From Cystobacter fuscus (GTDB lineage Bacteria; Myxococcota; Myxococcia; Myxococcales; Myxococcaceae): a stretch of DNA of 64,000 bases. This document shows positions 37,395-45,287 of the stretch, piece by piece. The position numbers and the translations under genes are program-made. Below the pieces are notes generated by a model. It worked only from the letters and a program-made list of their open reading frames with translations, did not search any database and was not told the DNA's origin. The DNA lies in the NCBI RefSeq assembly GCF_002305875.1, contig NZ_CP022098.1, positions 10,788,001 through 10,852,000 of the forward strand, read 5' to 3'. Every line of letters begins with the position of its first letter. Positions within the stretch are counted from its first letter, which is position 1.

Positions 37395-37436
37395 TCTACG
37401 AGTCGTCTGACACTCATCTCGGGACACTCATCTCGG
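37395..37436. repeat. REP-like repeat, location D
   Basis: CTACGAGTCGTCT is followed by two copies of GACACTCATCTCGG (37409-37422 and 37423-37436). It lies between the convergent polymer-forming and LysR genes and is the same subfamily as the 36.5-kb array. Confidence 0.65.
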
Positions 37437-37445
37437 CCCCCTCCC

Positions 37446-38351
37446 CTACCCTTTGGATTCTGGACCACCGCGCAGGGCCAGGCGCTCGCGGTGGAGGGTG
37501 TCCGCGAGGAAATCGGCCAGCGCCCGCACCCGAGCGGTGTGGCGCAGATCTCGGTGGAGGACGAGCCACAAGCCCCGCACCACCCCCTTGGAGACGGGGA
37601 GCACCCGGACGAGCCCGGGCACGGGATCGGCGAGGTAGCACGGCAGCAGGGCCAGTCCCATGCCGGCCTCGGCCGCGGCGAGCTGGGACTGCGGGCTGTT
37701 GCTCTTGAAGACGACGCGTGCGTTCCGGGCATGCTGGGCCAGCCAGCGCACCTCCGCCTCGGGCTGGAAGGTCTCGTCGAAGCCGATGAGCTGGTGCCCG
37801 GAGAAGTCCGGCGGGCGGGGCCTGCCGCGAGCAGCGAGGTAGCCCTTCGAGGCGTACAGCGTGGTGCCCACCTCCGCCAGCTGCCGGGTGACGAGCAGGG
37901 GCTGGGCGGGCCGGGCCAGCCGCAGGGCCACATCCGCCTCGCGGCGAGAGAGGCTGAAGGCGCGGTTGTCGGCCACCAGCTCCAGGGTGATGTCCGGGTA
38001 GCGCTGGTGGAAGTCCGCGAGCCGGGTGGTGAGGAACCGGCTGCCGAACGCCTCCGGCGAGGTGAGGCGCACGGTACCGGCGAGCCGGGCCTCTCCACCG
38101 GCCACGTCCCGGGCCGCCGCGAGGGCCTCCTCCTCCATCCGCTCGGCACGGGGCAGCAGCGTCTCGCCCGCGGGCGTCAGCAGGTAGCCCCCCGGCGTCC
38201 GGTCGAAGAGGCGCACGCCCAGCACGGACTCCAGCGCGGCCAGGCGCCGACCCACGGTGGATTGATTGACGCGGAGCCCGCGCCCCGCCGCGGACAGTGA
38301 GCCCGCGCGGTGGATTTCGAGGAAATAGCGAGCGTCGTCCCAGCCGAACAT
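37446..38351 (-). CDS. LysR family transcriptional regulator
   Basis: 301 residues from ATG 38351. Winged helix-turn-helix GSLSAAGRGLRVNQSTVGRR, then LAALESVLGVRLFDRTPGGY; substrate domain from about residue 90 (GTVRLTSPEAFGSRFLTTRL) ending at residue 290. It belongs to the large LysR group with an N-terminal WDDARYFLEIHRAGSL segment. It is divergent from the PLP decarboxylase gene with only 74 bp between starts, so it probably controls that gene and itself. Effector unknown. The coding sequence runs to within 10 bp of the REP unit at location D. Confidence 0.88.
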   Translation of the reverse strand: MFGWDDARYFLEIHRAGSLSAAGRGLRVNQSTVGRRLAALESVLGVRLFDRTPGGYLLTPAGETLLPRAERMEEEALAAARDVAGGEARLAGTVRLTSPEAFGSRFLTTRLADFHQRYPDITLELVADNRAFSLSRREADVALRLARPAQPLLVTRQLAEVGTTLYASKGYLAARGRPRPPDFSGHQLIGFDETFQPEAEVRWLAQHARNARVVFKSNSPQSQLAAAEAGMGLALLPCYLADPVPGLVRVLPVSKGVVRGLWLVLHRDLRHTARVRALADFLADTLHRERLALRGGPESKG

Positions 38352-38425
38352 CGATGCAGGAATGCATAGCAGGTACGCGGAAACGGCGCTCGTCCATGCG
38401 CGAATGCGGGTGTTACCCAGGGGCC

Positions 38426-39934
38426 ATGAGCACGCCCATGACCGACGTCGACGAGAAGCACGAAGAGACCCTGGACCCCGAGTCGCCCGAGGCGTGGGAC
38501 GCCCTGCGCACGCTCGGCCGGCGGATGGTGGACGAAGCGATGGACTCCCTCCGCACGGTGCGCGAGCGGCCCGTCTGGCGGCCCCTGCCTCCCGGCGCGA
38601 GCCAGAGCTTGAACCCGCGGCGCCCGGTGCCCCAGGAGGGCGAGGGCGCGGAGGCGGCATACCGGGACTTCGTGGAGAACGTCCTGCCCTACCCCACCGG
38701 CAACATCCACCCGCGCTTCTGGGGCTGGGTGATGGGGACGGGGACGCCACTGGGCATGCTCGCGGAGATGCTGGCCGCGGGGATGAACTGCCATGTGGCC
38801 GGGTACGAGGACGCGGCGGCACGGGTGGAGGACCAGGTGCTCGCATGGTGCCGGGAGCTGCTCGGCTTCCCCGAGAGCGCGAGCGGCCTGCTCGTGAGCG
38901 GGGCCTCGATGGCGACCCTGGTGGGGCTCTCCGTGGCGCGGAGCGAGAAGGCCGGGGGCGACGTGCGGCGCACCGGGCTCTTCGGCCAGATACGGATGAC
39001 ACTGTACGCCTCGCGCGAGACGCATGCGTGCGTGCGTCGGGCGGCGGAGGTGCTCGGACTGGGGAGCGACTCACTGCGACTGCTGCCGGTGGACGCGAAC
39101 TTCCGCGTGGACGTGGGCGCCCTGCGCGCCGCCATCGCCCGCGACCGGGCCGAGGGACTGCGCCCCTTCTGCGTGGTGGGCAACGCGGGCACCGTCAACA
39201 CGGGCGCGGTGGATGACCTGGAGGCGCTCGCGGACGTGGCGCAACAGGAGGGCCTGTGGTTCCACGTGGACGGCGCGTTCGGAGCACTGGCGGCGCTGTC
39301 TCCCCGGCTGCGCCCGCTTCTGCGGGGCATGGAGCGCGCGGACTCGCTCGCCTTCGACCTGCACAAGTGGATGCACATCCCCTTCGAGGCGGGGTGCATC
39401 CTCGTCCGCTCCGAGGTGGCCCACCGCCGGGCCTTCGCCTACCAGACGGAATACCTCGCGCAGATGCCACGGGGGCTCGCGGCACGGCCCTCCATGTTCA
39501 GCGAGTATGGCGTGCAGCTCACCCGCGGCTTCCGGGCCCTCAAGGTGTGGATGAGCCTCAAGGCGCATGGCGCGGCGAAGTTCGCCCGCCTCATCGAGCA
39601 GAACGTGGAGCAGGCCCGCGCGCTCGCACGGCGGGTGGACGCGGAGCCGGAGCTGCAGCGGCTCTCGCCGGTGTCCCTCAACGTGGTGTGCTTCCGGTAC
39701 GTGGGCCGGGGCGTACCCGAGGAGCGGCTCGACGCGTGGAACCGCGAGCTGCTCTGCCGCCTGCACGAGTCCGGCGTGGCCGTGCCCTCGTACACTACGC
39801 TCGGCGGGCGCTACTGTCTGCGCGTGTGCCTCACCAACCACCGCACCCGCCGCGAGGACCTCGAGCTCCTCGTCCACGAGGTGCTGCGGCTCGGCCGTGA
39901 GCTCGCCGCGGAGTCGGAGACGACGTCCGACTGA
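38426..39934 (+). CDS. Group II PLP-dependent amino acid decarboxylase
   Basis: 502 residues from ATG 38426 (AGGGG upstream). Aromatic-L-amino-acid/glutamate-type decarboxylase fold: YPTGNIHPRFWGWVMGTGTP near the N-terminus, GLLVSGASMATLVGL for the phosphate site, ETHACVRRAAEVLGLGSD with the stacking histidine, WFHVDGAFGA with the Asp contacting the pyridine nitrogen, and DLHKWMHIPF with the Schiff-base Lys314. Likely substrates are aromatic amino acids or a close relative; sequence alone does not decide. Divergent from a LysR gene. A REP tandem array follows the stop by about 40 bp. Confidence 0.9.
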   Translation: MSTPMTDVDEKHEETLDPESPEAWDALRTLGRRMVDEAMDSLRTVRERPVWRPLPPGASQSLNPRRPVPQEGEGAEAAYRDFVENVLPYPTGNIHPRFWGWVMGTGTPLGMLAEMLAAGMNCHVAGYEDAAARVEDQVLAWCRELLGFPESASGLLVSGASMATLVGLSVARSEKAGGDVRRTGLFGQIRMTLYASRETHACVRRAAEVLGLGSDSLRLLPVDANFRVDVGALRAAIARDRAEGLRPFCVVGNAGTVNTGAVDDLEALADVAQQEGLWFHVDGAFGALAALSPRLRPLLRGMERADSLAFDLHKWMHIPFEAGCILVRSEVAHRRAFAYQTEYLAQMPRGLAARPSMFSEYGVQLTRGFRALKVWMSLKAHGAAKFARLIEQNVEQARALARRVDAEPELQRLSPVSLNVVCFRYVGRGVPEERLDAWNRELLCRLHESGVAVPSYTTLGGRYCLRVCLTNHRTRREDLELLVHEVLRLGRELAAESETTSD

Positions 39935-39971
39935 GAAGCATCTCGGGGAACGGGCGTCCGCCCGCACTGAC

Positions 39972-40097
39972 GCCCCCCGGATGGTGTCAAAGGATTTGAA
40001 ACCCCGGATGGTGTCAAAGGATTTGAAACGAGGGACTCGAACCCCGCCCCCCCCCCCGGATGGTGTCAAAGGATTTGAAACGAGGGACCCGAACCAA
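39972..40097. repeat. Tandem REP-like repeats upstream of the transposase, location E
   Basis: Three copies of GGATGGTGTCAAAGGATTTG (39979-39998, 40006-40025 and 40058-40077), each followed by AAAC or AAACC. Copies two and three continue CGAGGGACTCGAACC or CGAGGGACCCGAACC. An 11-C tract lies at 40047-40057, as in the 36.5-kb array. On the minus strand the unit ends CTTTGACACCATCCGGGG, matching in inverted orientation the units downstream of the transposase. Confidence 0.8.
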
Positions 40098-40181
40098 AAC
40101 GAGACCCGGCGTGGACGGTTGAATCCACCCTCTTCAAATGCTTCCGCGGACTTGCGAGTTGGCGCGCGCGGTGCATCCGGC

Positions 40182-41159
40182 ATGGCGGAGCGCACGCGGG
40201 GGGGGAAGGGTATGGGCTGGCCACTGAGGATGTTCCAGGAGGAGGGCTACTACTTCGTCACCTCCAGATGCTTCCAGGGACGACTGTTGCTGCGCCCCAG
40301 CGCGGAGGTGAACGAGGTGGTGGGCGGCGTGCTGGCCCGCGCTGTCCAGCAGAGCGCCGGCACCGTCCGGCTGTACGCCTTCACCTTCGCCTCCAATCAC
40401 TTCCACTTGTTGGTGTGGGCACGAGGAGCCGCGCTCGCCGGTTTCATGCAGTACCTGCGCGCCAACCTGTCCAAGAAGGTGGGGAAGTTGGTGGACTGGA
40501 GTGGAGGCTTCTGGGAGCGGCGCTACTCAGCGGAGCCAGTGCTGGACGACACCGCGCTGGTGGGCCGGCTGCGCTACGTGCTGGCCCATGGGGTGAAGGA
40601 AGGCCTGGTGGACAGGAGCGCCGAGTGGCCGGGTCTCACGTGCTTGCCGCAACTGCTGGGGCCTGCACGGCGACTGTTCCGGTGGTTCAACTGGACGAAG
40701 CGCTGGAGCAAACGCGGAAGCGAGGACATGGCGGGAGAGGGGCGCTTCGCTCAGGAATGGGCCGAGCCGGTGGAACTGGAACTCGCGCCACTGCCGTGCT
40801 GGGAAGGACTGAAGGAGGAGGAGAGGCAACACGCGGTGCGGGGGCTCGTGGAGCAAGTGGAAGCCGAGGCTCAATCTAGGGGCAAGCCTGTCTTGGGGGC
40901 CAGAGCAGTGGAGGCGCAGCACCCGCATACCCGGCCCGAGCACCCCAAGAGGAGCCCGAGGCCGCTGGGGCATGCCTCCACGCGGCAGGCGTTGAAGGAG
41001 TTGCGCGAGCAGTACCGGGCCTTCGTCGCGGCATTTCGAGAGGCGGCAGCCCGGTGGAGTCGAGGGGATTTCTTGGCGCGCTTCCCGCCCTTCGCCTTCC
41101 CGCCGCGTGTCGCGCCAAATCGTGCTTCTTTGGCACCCTCCCTGGCTCAAGTTCTTTGA
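40182..41159 (+). CDS. REP-associated tyrosine transposase (Y1/HUH family, RAYT)
   Basis: 325 residues from ATG 40182; ATG 40212, with GGAAGG upstream, is an alternative. The N-terminal 180 residues form the TnpA_REP/Y1 fold. HUH motif FASNHFHLLVWA (His-Phe-His), the nucleophile tyrosine probably in GRLRYVLAHGVKEGLV, and FWERRYSAEPV, a RAYT hallmark. The remaining 145 residues are basic and variable (HPHTRPEHPKRSPRPLGHA). RAYTs nick single-stranded DNA at REP sequences and are usually single-copy, domesticated transposases. Here three REP units lie upstream and two inverted units overlap the stop codon, which itself is part of a repeat. Confidence 0.88.
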   Translation: MAERTRGGKGMGWPLRMFQEEGYYFVTSRCFQGRLLLRPSAEVNEVVGGVLARAVQQSAGTVRLYAFTFASNHFHLLVWARGAALAGFMQYLRANLSKKVGKLVDWSGGFWERRYSAEPVLDDTALVGRLRYVLAHGVKEGLVDRSAEWPGLTCLPQLLGPARRLFRWFNWTKRWSKRGSEDMAGEGRFAQEWAEPVELELAPLPCWEGLKEEERQHAVRGLVEQVEAEAQSRGKPVLGARAVEAQHPHTRPEHPKRSPRPLGHASTRQALKELREQYRAFVAAFREAAARWSRGDFLARFPPFAFPPRVAPNRASLAPSLAQVL

Positions 41160-41175
41160 CACCCTCTCTGGGTCA
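41118..41175. repeat. REP-like units downstream of the transposase, location F
   Basis: Two units: one containing CTTCTTTGGCACCCTCCCTGG (41125-41145) and one reading GGCTCAAGTTCTTTGACACC followed by CTCTCTGGG (41145-41173). They are in inverted orientation relative to the upstream units. The transposase stop codon TGA (41157-41159) is the TGA of TGACACC. Confidence 0.78.
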
Positions 41176-41253
41176 CGCCCAGCATTTCCGCCGCACATCC
41201 CCGCCACACTTCACACGGACGTGCTCGTCTGGACGTGAAGCAAGCCCCCCCCG

Positions 41254-42597
41254 TCAGAACAGGACGGGCAGCTGCGCGAACCCGCGCAGGAGGGAGTTGC
41301 TCCAGTGCAACTCCTCGGAGGCGACGGCCAGCCGCAGCTCCGGCAGGCGACGAATCAGCGTCTCGAAGGCGATCTGACCTTCCATTCGCGCCAGGGGAGC
41401 GCCAATGCAGATGTGGATGCCCTTGCCAAACGCGATGTGCTTGTCGGCATCCGGGCGGGTGATGTCGAAGACCTCCGGATGGGCGAAGCGCGCGGGATCC
41501 CGGTTGGCCGACGCCAGACCGAGCATCATGGGCTCGCCCTTGGGGAAGTGCGTGCCGGCCAGATCCAGCTCCTCCTTGGCGATCCGCCGCGAGATGAAGT
41601 CGATCGGCCCCCAGTACCTGAGCGTCTCCTCGACCAGTCCCTTGACCAGGCTGGGGTTGGCCTTGAGCCTGGCGAGCTGCTCCGGGTGGCTCAGCAGCGC
41701 GAAGATGCCGTTGCCAATCAGGTTCACGGTCGTCACGTGCCCGGCGAGGTAGAGGATGAAGACCGTGGACAGCGTCTCATCCTCGTTCAGCTTGTCCCCG
41801 TCCTCCTCGATGCGCAGCAGCTGGCTGATCATGTCGTCCGCGGGGTTCTTCCGCTTGGCCACGAACAGCCTGCGCAGGTAGTCGGTGAACTCCCTCACCT
41901 TGGCCAGGCTCTCCGCGTCCCGGAACCCCCGACCCGCGTTGTTCTTGACGAGGTTCTCCGTCCACCCCTTCACCATCTCCCGGTCCTCTTCCGGGATGCC
42001 GAGCATGTCCGAGATGACCTTGACCGGCAGCGGGTAGGCGAACTCCGCGATGAGATCCATGCGCCGCTCCGGCCGGCTCTCCCCACGCTCGGCCGCCGCA
42101 CGCTCGGCGCCATCCACGAGGTCCTCCGCGATCCGCTGGATTCGCGACCGGAGCGACTCCATGGCGCGCGGGGTGAAGCTCGGCTGGATCAGCTTGCGCA
42201 GCCGCGAGTGATCCGGCGGGTCCACGGAGAGCAGGCTCCGGGCCAGGGGACGCAGCTCGTCGGGAACATTGGGCAGCTTCTTCTTCTGCTCCTCGGTCAG
42301 CGCGGTGCGGGGATCCGACGAGATGCGGTCGTCGAGCAGGGCGGCGATCACGTCTTCGTACCGGGTGACGAAGAGATGCTCGTGCCCGAGGAACTCGATG
42401 AGCTCCGCGGACTTCTCCCCGGCCGGGGCGGCGTTGGCGCCCAGGGTGAAGCTCACCCGGGCCACGCGGCCCTGCTGTCGCAGCCGTGCGTAGGTCTCGG
42501 GCGAGATGTGTGGATCCAGGGTGAGGGTCACCACCTCCGTGGGCAGGGGCTGTGGAGCGGGCTGACCCTGTGCTGCATTGACGTCACGTTCTGCCAT
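41254..42597 (-). CDS. Cytochrome P450 with unusual I-helix
   Basis: 447 residues from ATG 42597, with AAGGAGG at a good distance. Class I bacterial P450: K-helix EETLRY (ExxR), FDITRPDADKHIAFGKGIHI and heme loop with Cys397 (HICIGAP). The I-helix reads YLAGHVTTVNL: the conserved acid before the Thr pair (AGxE/DTT) is Val288 here. This may change proton delivery and so favour an altered reaction (reduced monooxygenation, or substrate-assisted catalysis as in some CYP107 enzymes). It is divergent from the RND efflux operon; no redox partner gene is adjacent. Confidence 0.9.
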   Translation of the reverse strand: MAERDVNAAQGQPAPQPLPTEVVTLTLDPHISPETYARLRQQGRVARVSFTLGANAAPAGEKSAELIEFLGHEHLFVTRYEDVIAALLDDRISSDPRTALTEEQKKKLPNVPDELRPLARSLLSVDPPDHSRLRKLIQPSFTPRAMESLRSRIQRIAEDLVDGAERAAAERGESRPERRMDLIAEFAYPLPVKVISDMLGIPEEDREMVKGWTENLVKNNAGRGFRDAESLAKVREFTDYLRRLFVAKRKNPADDMISQLLRIEEDGDKLNEDETLSTVFILYLAGHVTTVNLIGNGIFALLSHPEQLARLKANPSLVKGLVEETLRYWGPIDFISRRIAKEELDLAGTHFPKGEPMMLGLASANRDPARFAHPEVFDITRPDADKHIAFGKGIHICIGAPLARMEGQIAFETLIRRLPELRLAVASEELHWSNSLLRGFAQLPVLF

Positions 42598-42957
42598 GTC
42601 GTCCTCCTTCACTCATCGGGTGGTCCTGCGGGAAGGTTGGAGCGGGCGCGCGCCCGTCTTGGCACGTCGGGTGGACCGCCTCCGGCCAGGCGTGCCGGCC
42701 GTGGGCCGCTCGTTGCGCGTGGCGGGCGTGGCGGCGGCCAGCCCGGGCAGACCGAGAGGTCGCTCGGGGCCATGGGGGAATGTTTACGCCATAGATGATA
42801 TACGACGTAAAATACTATTCAAGCAGGACGAATGGATGCGCCCCGGGCCGAAGGGCCTCTGGCCGTGCGACGACCGTGCAGCGTCCCCTCCGCGATGAAG
42901 CCGCCCAGGTGGAGGACCACGGAACACGGACTCTAAGAAAACCCTCAATGTCCTCTC
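42598..42957. other. 360-bp divergent intergenic region between P450 and efflux genes
   Basis: No believable gene. The AT-richer block 42781-42822 (with GATATACGACGTAAAATACT) probably holds promoter elements; TTTACG at 42783 and CGTAAA at 42806 form a spaced inverted repeat. The rest is GC-rich without visible sites. Confidence 0.4.
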
Positions 42958-44220
42958 ATGCGAGGGCGGCACGCGGCCTCTACGGTGCGCGTCATCATGG
43001 TCGTCGTCCTCGCCGCGCTCGTGCTGACCGCTTCGCCCCCGGAGGCCACTGCCCTGACCTTCGCGGAGGCGCTCGCGCTCGCCGGGCGCACCCCTGGCCC
43101 CGAGGGCGCCGCTCGCGCCGCCGAGGTCCGCCGCGCCGAGAGCGCCCGGTTGTCTCCCCTCGTCTTCAACCCCCAACTCACCATCGAGCCCGGCTACCGG
43201 CAACGCCCGGACGAGCGCGGCGCCGACCTGCGCGTGGGCGTGAGCCAGTCCTTCGGACTCGCCGGACAGGTGGGCGCCCGGAATACCGCCGTCCACGCCG
43301 AGCAGGCCGCGCTCGACGCCGAGGCCCTCGCCGCCCTGCTCACGCGCCGGCTCGCCATCGCCGAGGCGTGGCTGCGGCTATGGGCCGCCGAGCAGGCCGT
43401 CACCCAGGGCCTGCACGAGGTGGAGCTGGCCAGCTCCTTCCGCCAGGCCGTGGAGGGGGCCTCGAAGCTGGGAGCCTCCACGAGGCTGGAGCTGGCCGAG
43501 GCGAGCGCGTACCTCGCCGAAGCGCGGCTCTCCGTGCTGGACGCGGAGGGCAAGGTGGCGGAGCGCCGCGTGGAAATGGCGAAGCTGCTCGCCCAAGAGC
43601 CCACGCGTCCCCTCCAGACGCAAGGCTCGCCGCCCGAGGTGGAGCTGCCGCCGGACGAGGCACGGCGGTCGCTGGTGGCCCAGGCCTCCGGGCTGCCGGA
43701 GGCGCTGGCGCGGGTGCTCGGTGCCCGGATGGAGCGAGCGCGCGCGGCCGAGGCCCACGCCTCCCGAGGCTCCTGGCTGCAGGTGGGAGTCACCGGCATG
43801 CGTGAGTACGACGGGGCCACCGGTGGCGCCCTCACGTTGACGCTCACGCCGTCCCTGTTCGAGCGGGGCGAGCGGGACCGGGGCACGCTGCTGGCCTCCG
43901 CCGAGAAGCTCGAGGGCGAGGCGCGTGACGCGGGCCACCGGGCCTCCGCCGAGCTGGCGCTCTGCTTCCACGACGTGGAGCACTCGCGCGAGGTGCGGGA
44001 GACGCTCCAGCACCAGTTGCTGCCCGCCGCCGAGGAAGCCGCGGGGCTGCGCGAGCTCCTCTTCCAGTCCGGGGACTCCACCGTCCCCGAGGTGGTGCTG
44101 GCGCGCCGTGCGCTGGCCGCCGCCCGCATCCGTCTGGGCCATGCCCGCGCCGAGGAGTCCTGGGCGCGCGTGAAGGCCCGTCTCCTCATCGACGCCCTCT
44201 CCGGAGTCCCCACGCCATGA
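42958..44220 (+). CDS. TolC/CzcC-like outer-membrane factor of a metal efflux system
   Basis: 420 residues with a signal peptide (VRVIMVVVLAALVLTASPPE). Outer membrane efflux protein fold of the OEP family, with two halves of alternating long helices: LTFAEALALAGR is the start of the first, and ERGERDRGTLLASAEKLEGE with VPEVVLARRALAAARIRLG is in the second. It forms the outer-membrane tunnel for the RND pump encoded downstream. The stop overlaps the next ATG by four bases. Reduced length and the HME-type pump place it nearer CzcC/CusC than drug-pump TolC proteins. Confidence 0.85.
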   Translation: MRGRHAASTVRVIMVVVLAALVLTASPPEATALTFAEALALAGRTPGPEGAARAAEVRRAESARLSPLVFNPQLTIEPGYRQRPDERGADLRVGVSQSFGLAGQVGARNTAVHAEQAALDAEALAALLTRRLAIAEAWLRLWAAEQAVTQGLHEVELASSFRQAVEGASKLGASTRLELAEASAYLAEARLSVLDAEGKVAERRVEMAKLLAQEPTRPLQTQGSPPEVELPPDEARRSLVAQASGLPEALARVLGARMERARAAEAHASRGSWLQVGVTGMREYDGATGGALTLTLTPSLFERGERDRGTLLASAEKLEGEARDAGHRASAELALCFHDVEHSREVRETLQHQLLPAAEEAAGLRELLFQSGDSTVPEVVLARRALAAARIRLGHARAEESWARVKARLLIDALSGVPTP

Positions 44221-45287
44221 GATGCTCCGTGCTCCTCTGCTCCGCCGTCCTCCTGGGCACGGTGCTCGGTTGTTCCACGCCGCCCGCGCCGCCCGCGCCT
44301 CCTCCCGCGCAATCCAGCGCGCGCACCGCCTGGGTGCATCCGCGTCCCCCCCGGGGCGTGCCCCTCACCGAGGCCCCCGCGCAGGTGCTTCCACCGCCCG
44401 AGGGCGCCGCGGCGCTCGGCCTTCCCTTCCGGGGCAGTGTCACCCGCATCGGCGTGCGGCCCGGCCAGAAGGTGCGCAAGGGCGAGGTACTCGTCGAGGT
44501 GCTCATGCCCGAGGTGGTGCGGGCCGCGGGGGACTTCGAGGCCGCTTCGCTGCGCCGCGAGGCGTACGAGCGCCGCACGGCCCAGTTGAAGGCCCTGCGG
44601 GAGCAGGGCATGGCACGCGTCTTCGAGCTGGCCGAGGCCGAGGCGAGCCTGGCCGAGGCGCGCGCGGCGCAGCTGAGTGCCCAGGCCTTGTTGAAGATCG
44701 CGGGCCTGGAGGGCGCGTCCGCCGCCGGGGTGGCGCAGCGGGGCACGGTGTCGCTGCGCAGCCCGGTGGAAGGCATCGTCACCTCGGTGGACGCGGTGCT
44801 GGGCGAGACGCGGGAAGCGGGCTCGGCGCCACTGGTGCGCATCTCGGGCGACGGCCCCGCGCGCCTGGAAGCCCGGCTCTCCCATGCGCTGCCGGAGAAG
44901 GCCGCCTTCGAGTTCTCCGCGCCGGGGCTCGAGGCGGTGCCGGTGCGGCTGGTGGGGCGGGCGCCCGCGGTGGACGTGAGGGATGGCACCACGGCCGCAT
45001 GGTTCGAGCCCGAGCCGGCGCGCGCGTTGCCCGCGGGCCTGCAGGGCACGGTGCGGGTGAAGGCGGACGGGCTGCCCGAGGTGACGGTGGTGCCCGCGCG
45101 CGCGCTGGTGCTGGAGGGCGGCGAGGTCGCGGTGCTGGTGCGTGAGGGCGACGGTCATCGCCGCCAGCCGGTGAAGGTGGTGGTGCAGTCCGGTGCCGAC
45201 GCGTTGGTGCACGGGCCGCTCAAGGAGACGGACGCGGTGGCCGCGGATGCCATGCGGGTCCTCCCGGCGGAGGTGGAGGGGTCATGA
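44217..45287 (+). CDS. RND efflux periplasmic adaptor (membrane fusion protein)
   Basis: 356 residues; lipoprotein signal ending LGC at about residue 19. Adaptor layout: barrel-sandwich half with GLPFRGSVTRIGVRPGQKVR (about residues 62-81), an alpha-helical hairpin (about 95-160), the second lipoyl half TVSLRSPVEGIVTSVDAVLG and a beta-barrel. It connects the pump to the outer-membrane factor. Translationally coupled on both sides (ATGA overlaps). No histidine-rich or methionine metal-binding N-terminus is visible, so the metal is not indicated here. Confidence 0.88.
   Translation: MRCSVLLCSAVLLGTVLGCSTPPAPPAPPPAQSSARTAWVHPRPPRGVPLTEAPAQVLPPPEGAAALGLPFRGSVTRIGVRPGQKVRKGEVLVEVLMPEVVRAAGDFEAASLRREAYERRTAQLKALREQGMARVFELAEAEASLAEARAAQLSAQALLKIAGLEGASAAGVAQRGTVSLRSPVEGIVTSVDAVLGETREAGSAPLVRISGDGPARLEARLSHALPEKAAFEFSAPGLEAVPVRLVGRAPAVDVRDGTTAAWFEPEPARALPAGLQGTVRVKADGLPEVTVVPARALVLEGGEVAVLVREGDGHRRQPVKVVVQSGADALVHGPLKETDAVAADAMRVLPAEVEGS

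Noticed and set aside
40028-40046. tRNA T-arm-like sequence on the minus strand (GGGGTTCGAGTCCCTCG) inside the REP array
   Set aside because: No acceptor, D or anticodon arm can be built from the neighbouring bases; the copy at 40081-40095 has a changed base, and the segment repeats with the REP unit. Likely chance or repeat-derived.
42578-42898. Possible 106-codon gene between the P450 and efflux genes
   Set aside because: Composition is shadow-like, it overlaps the P450 start and it crosses the AT-rich promoter block.
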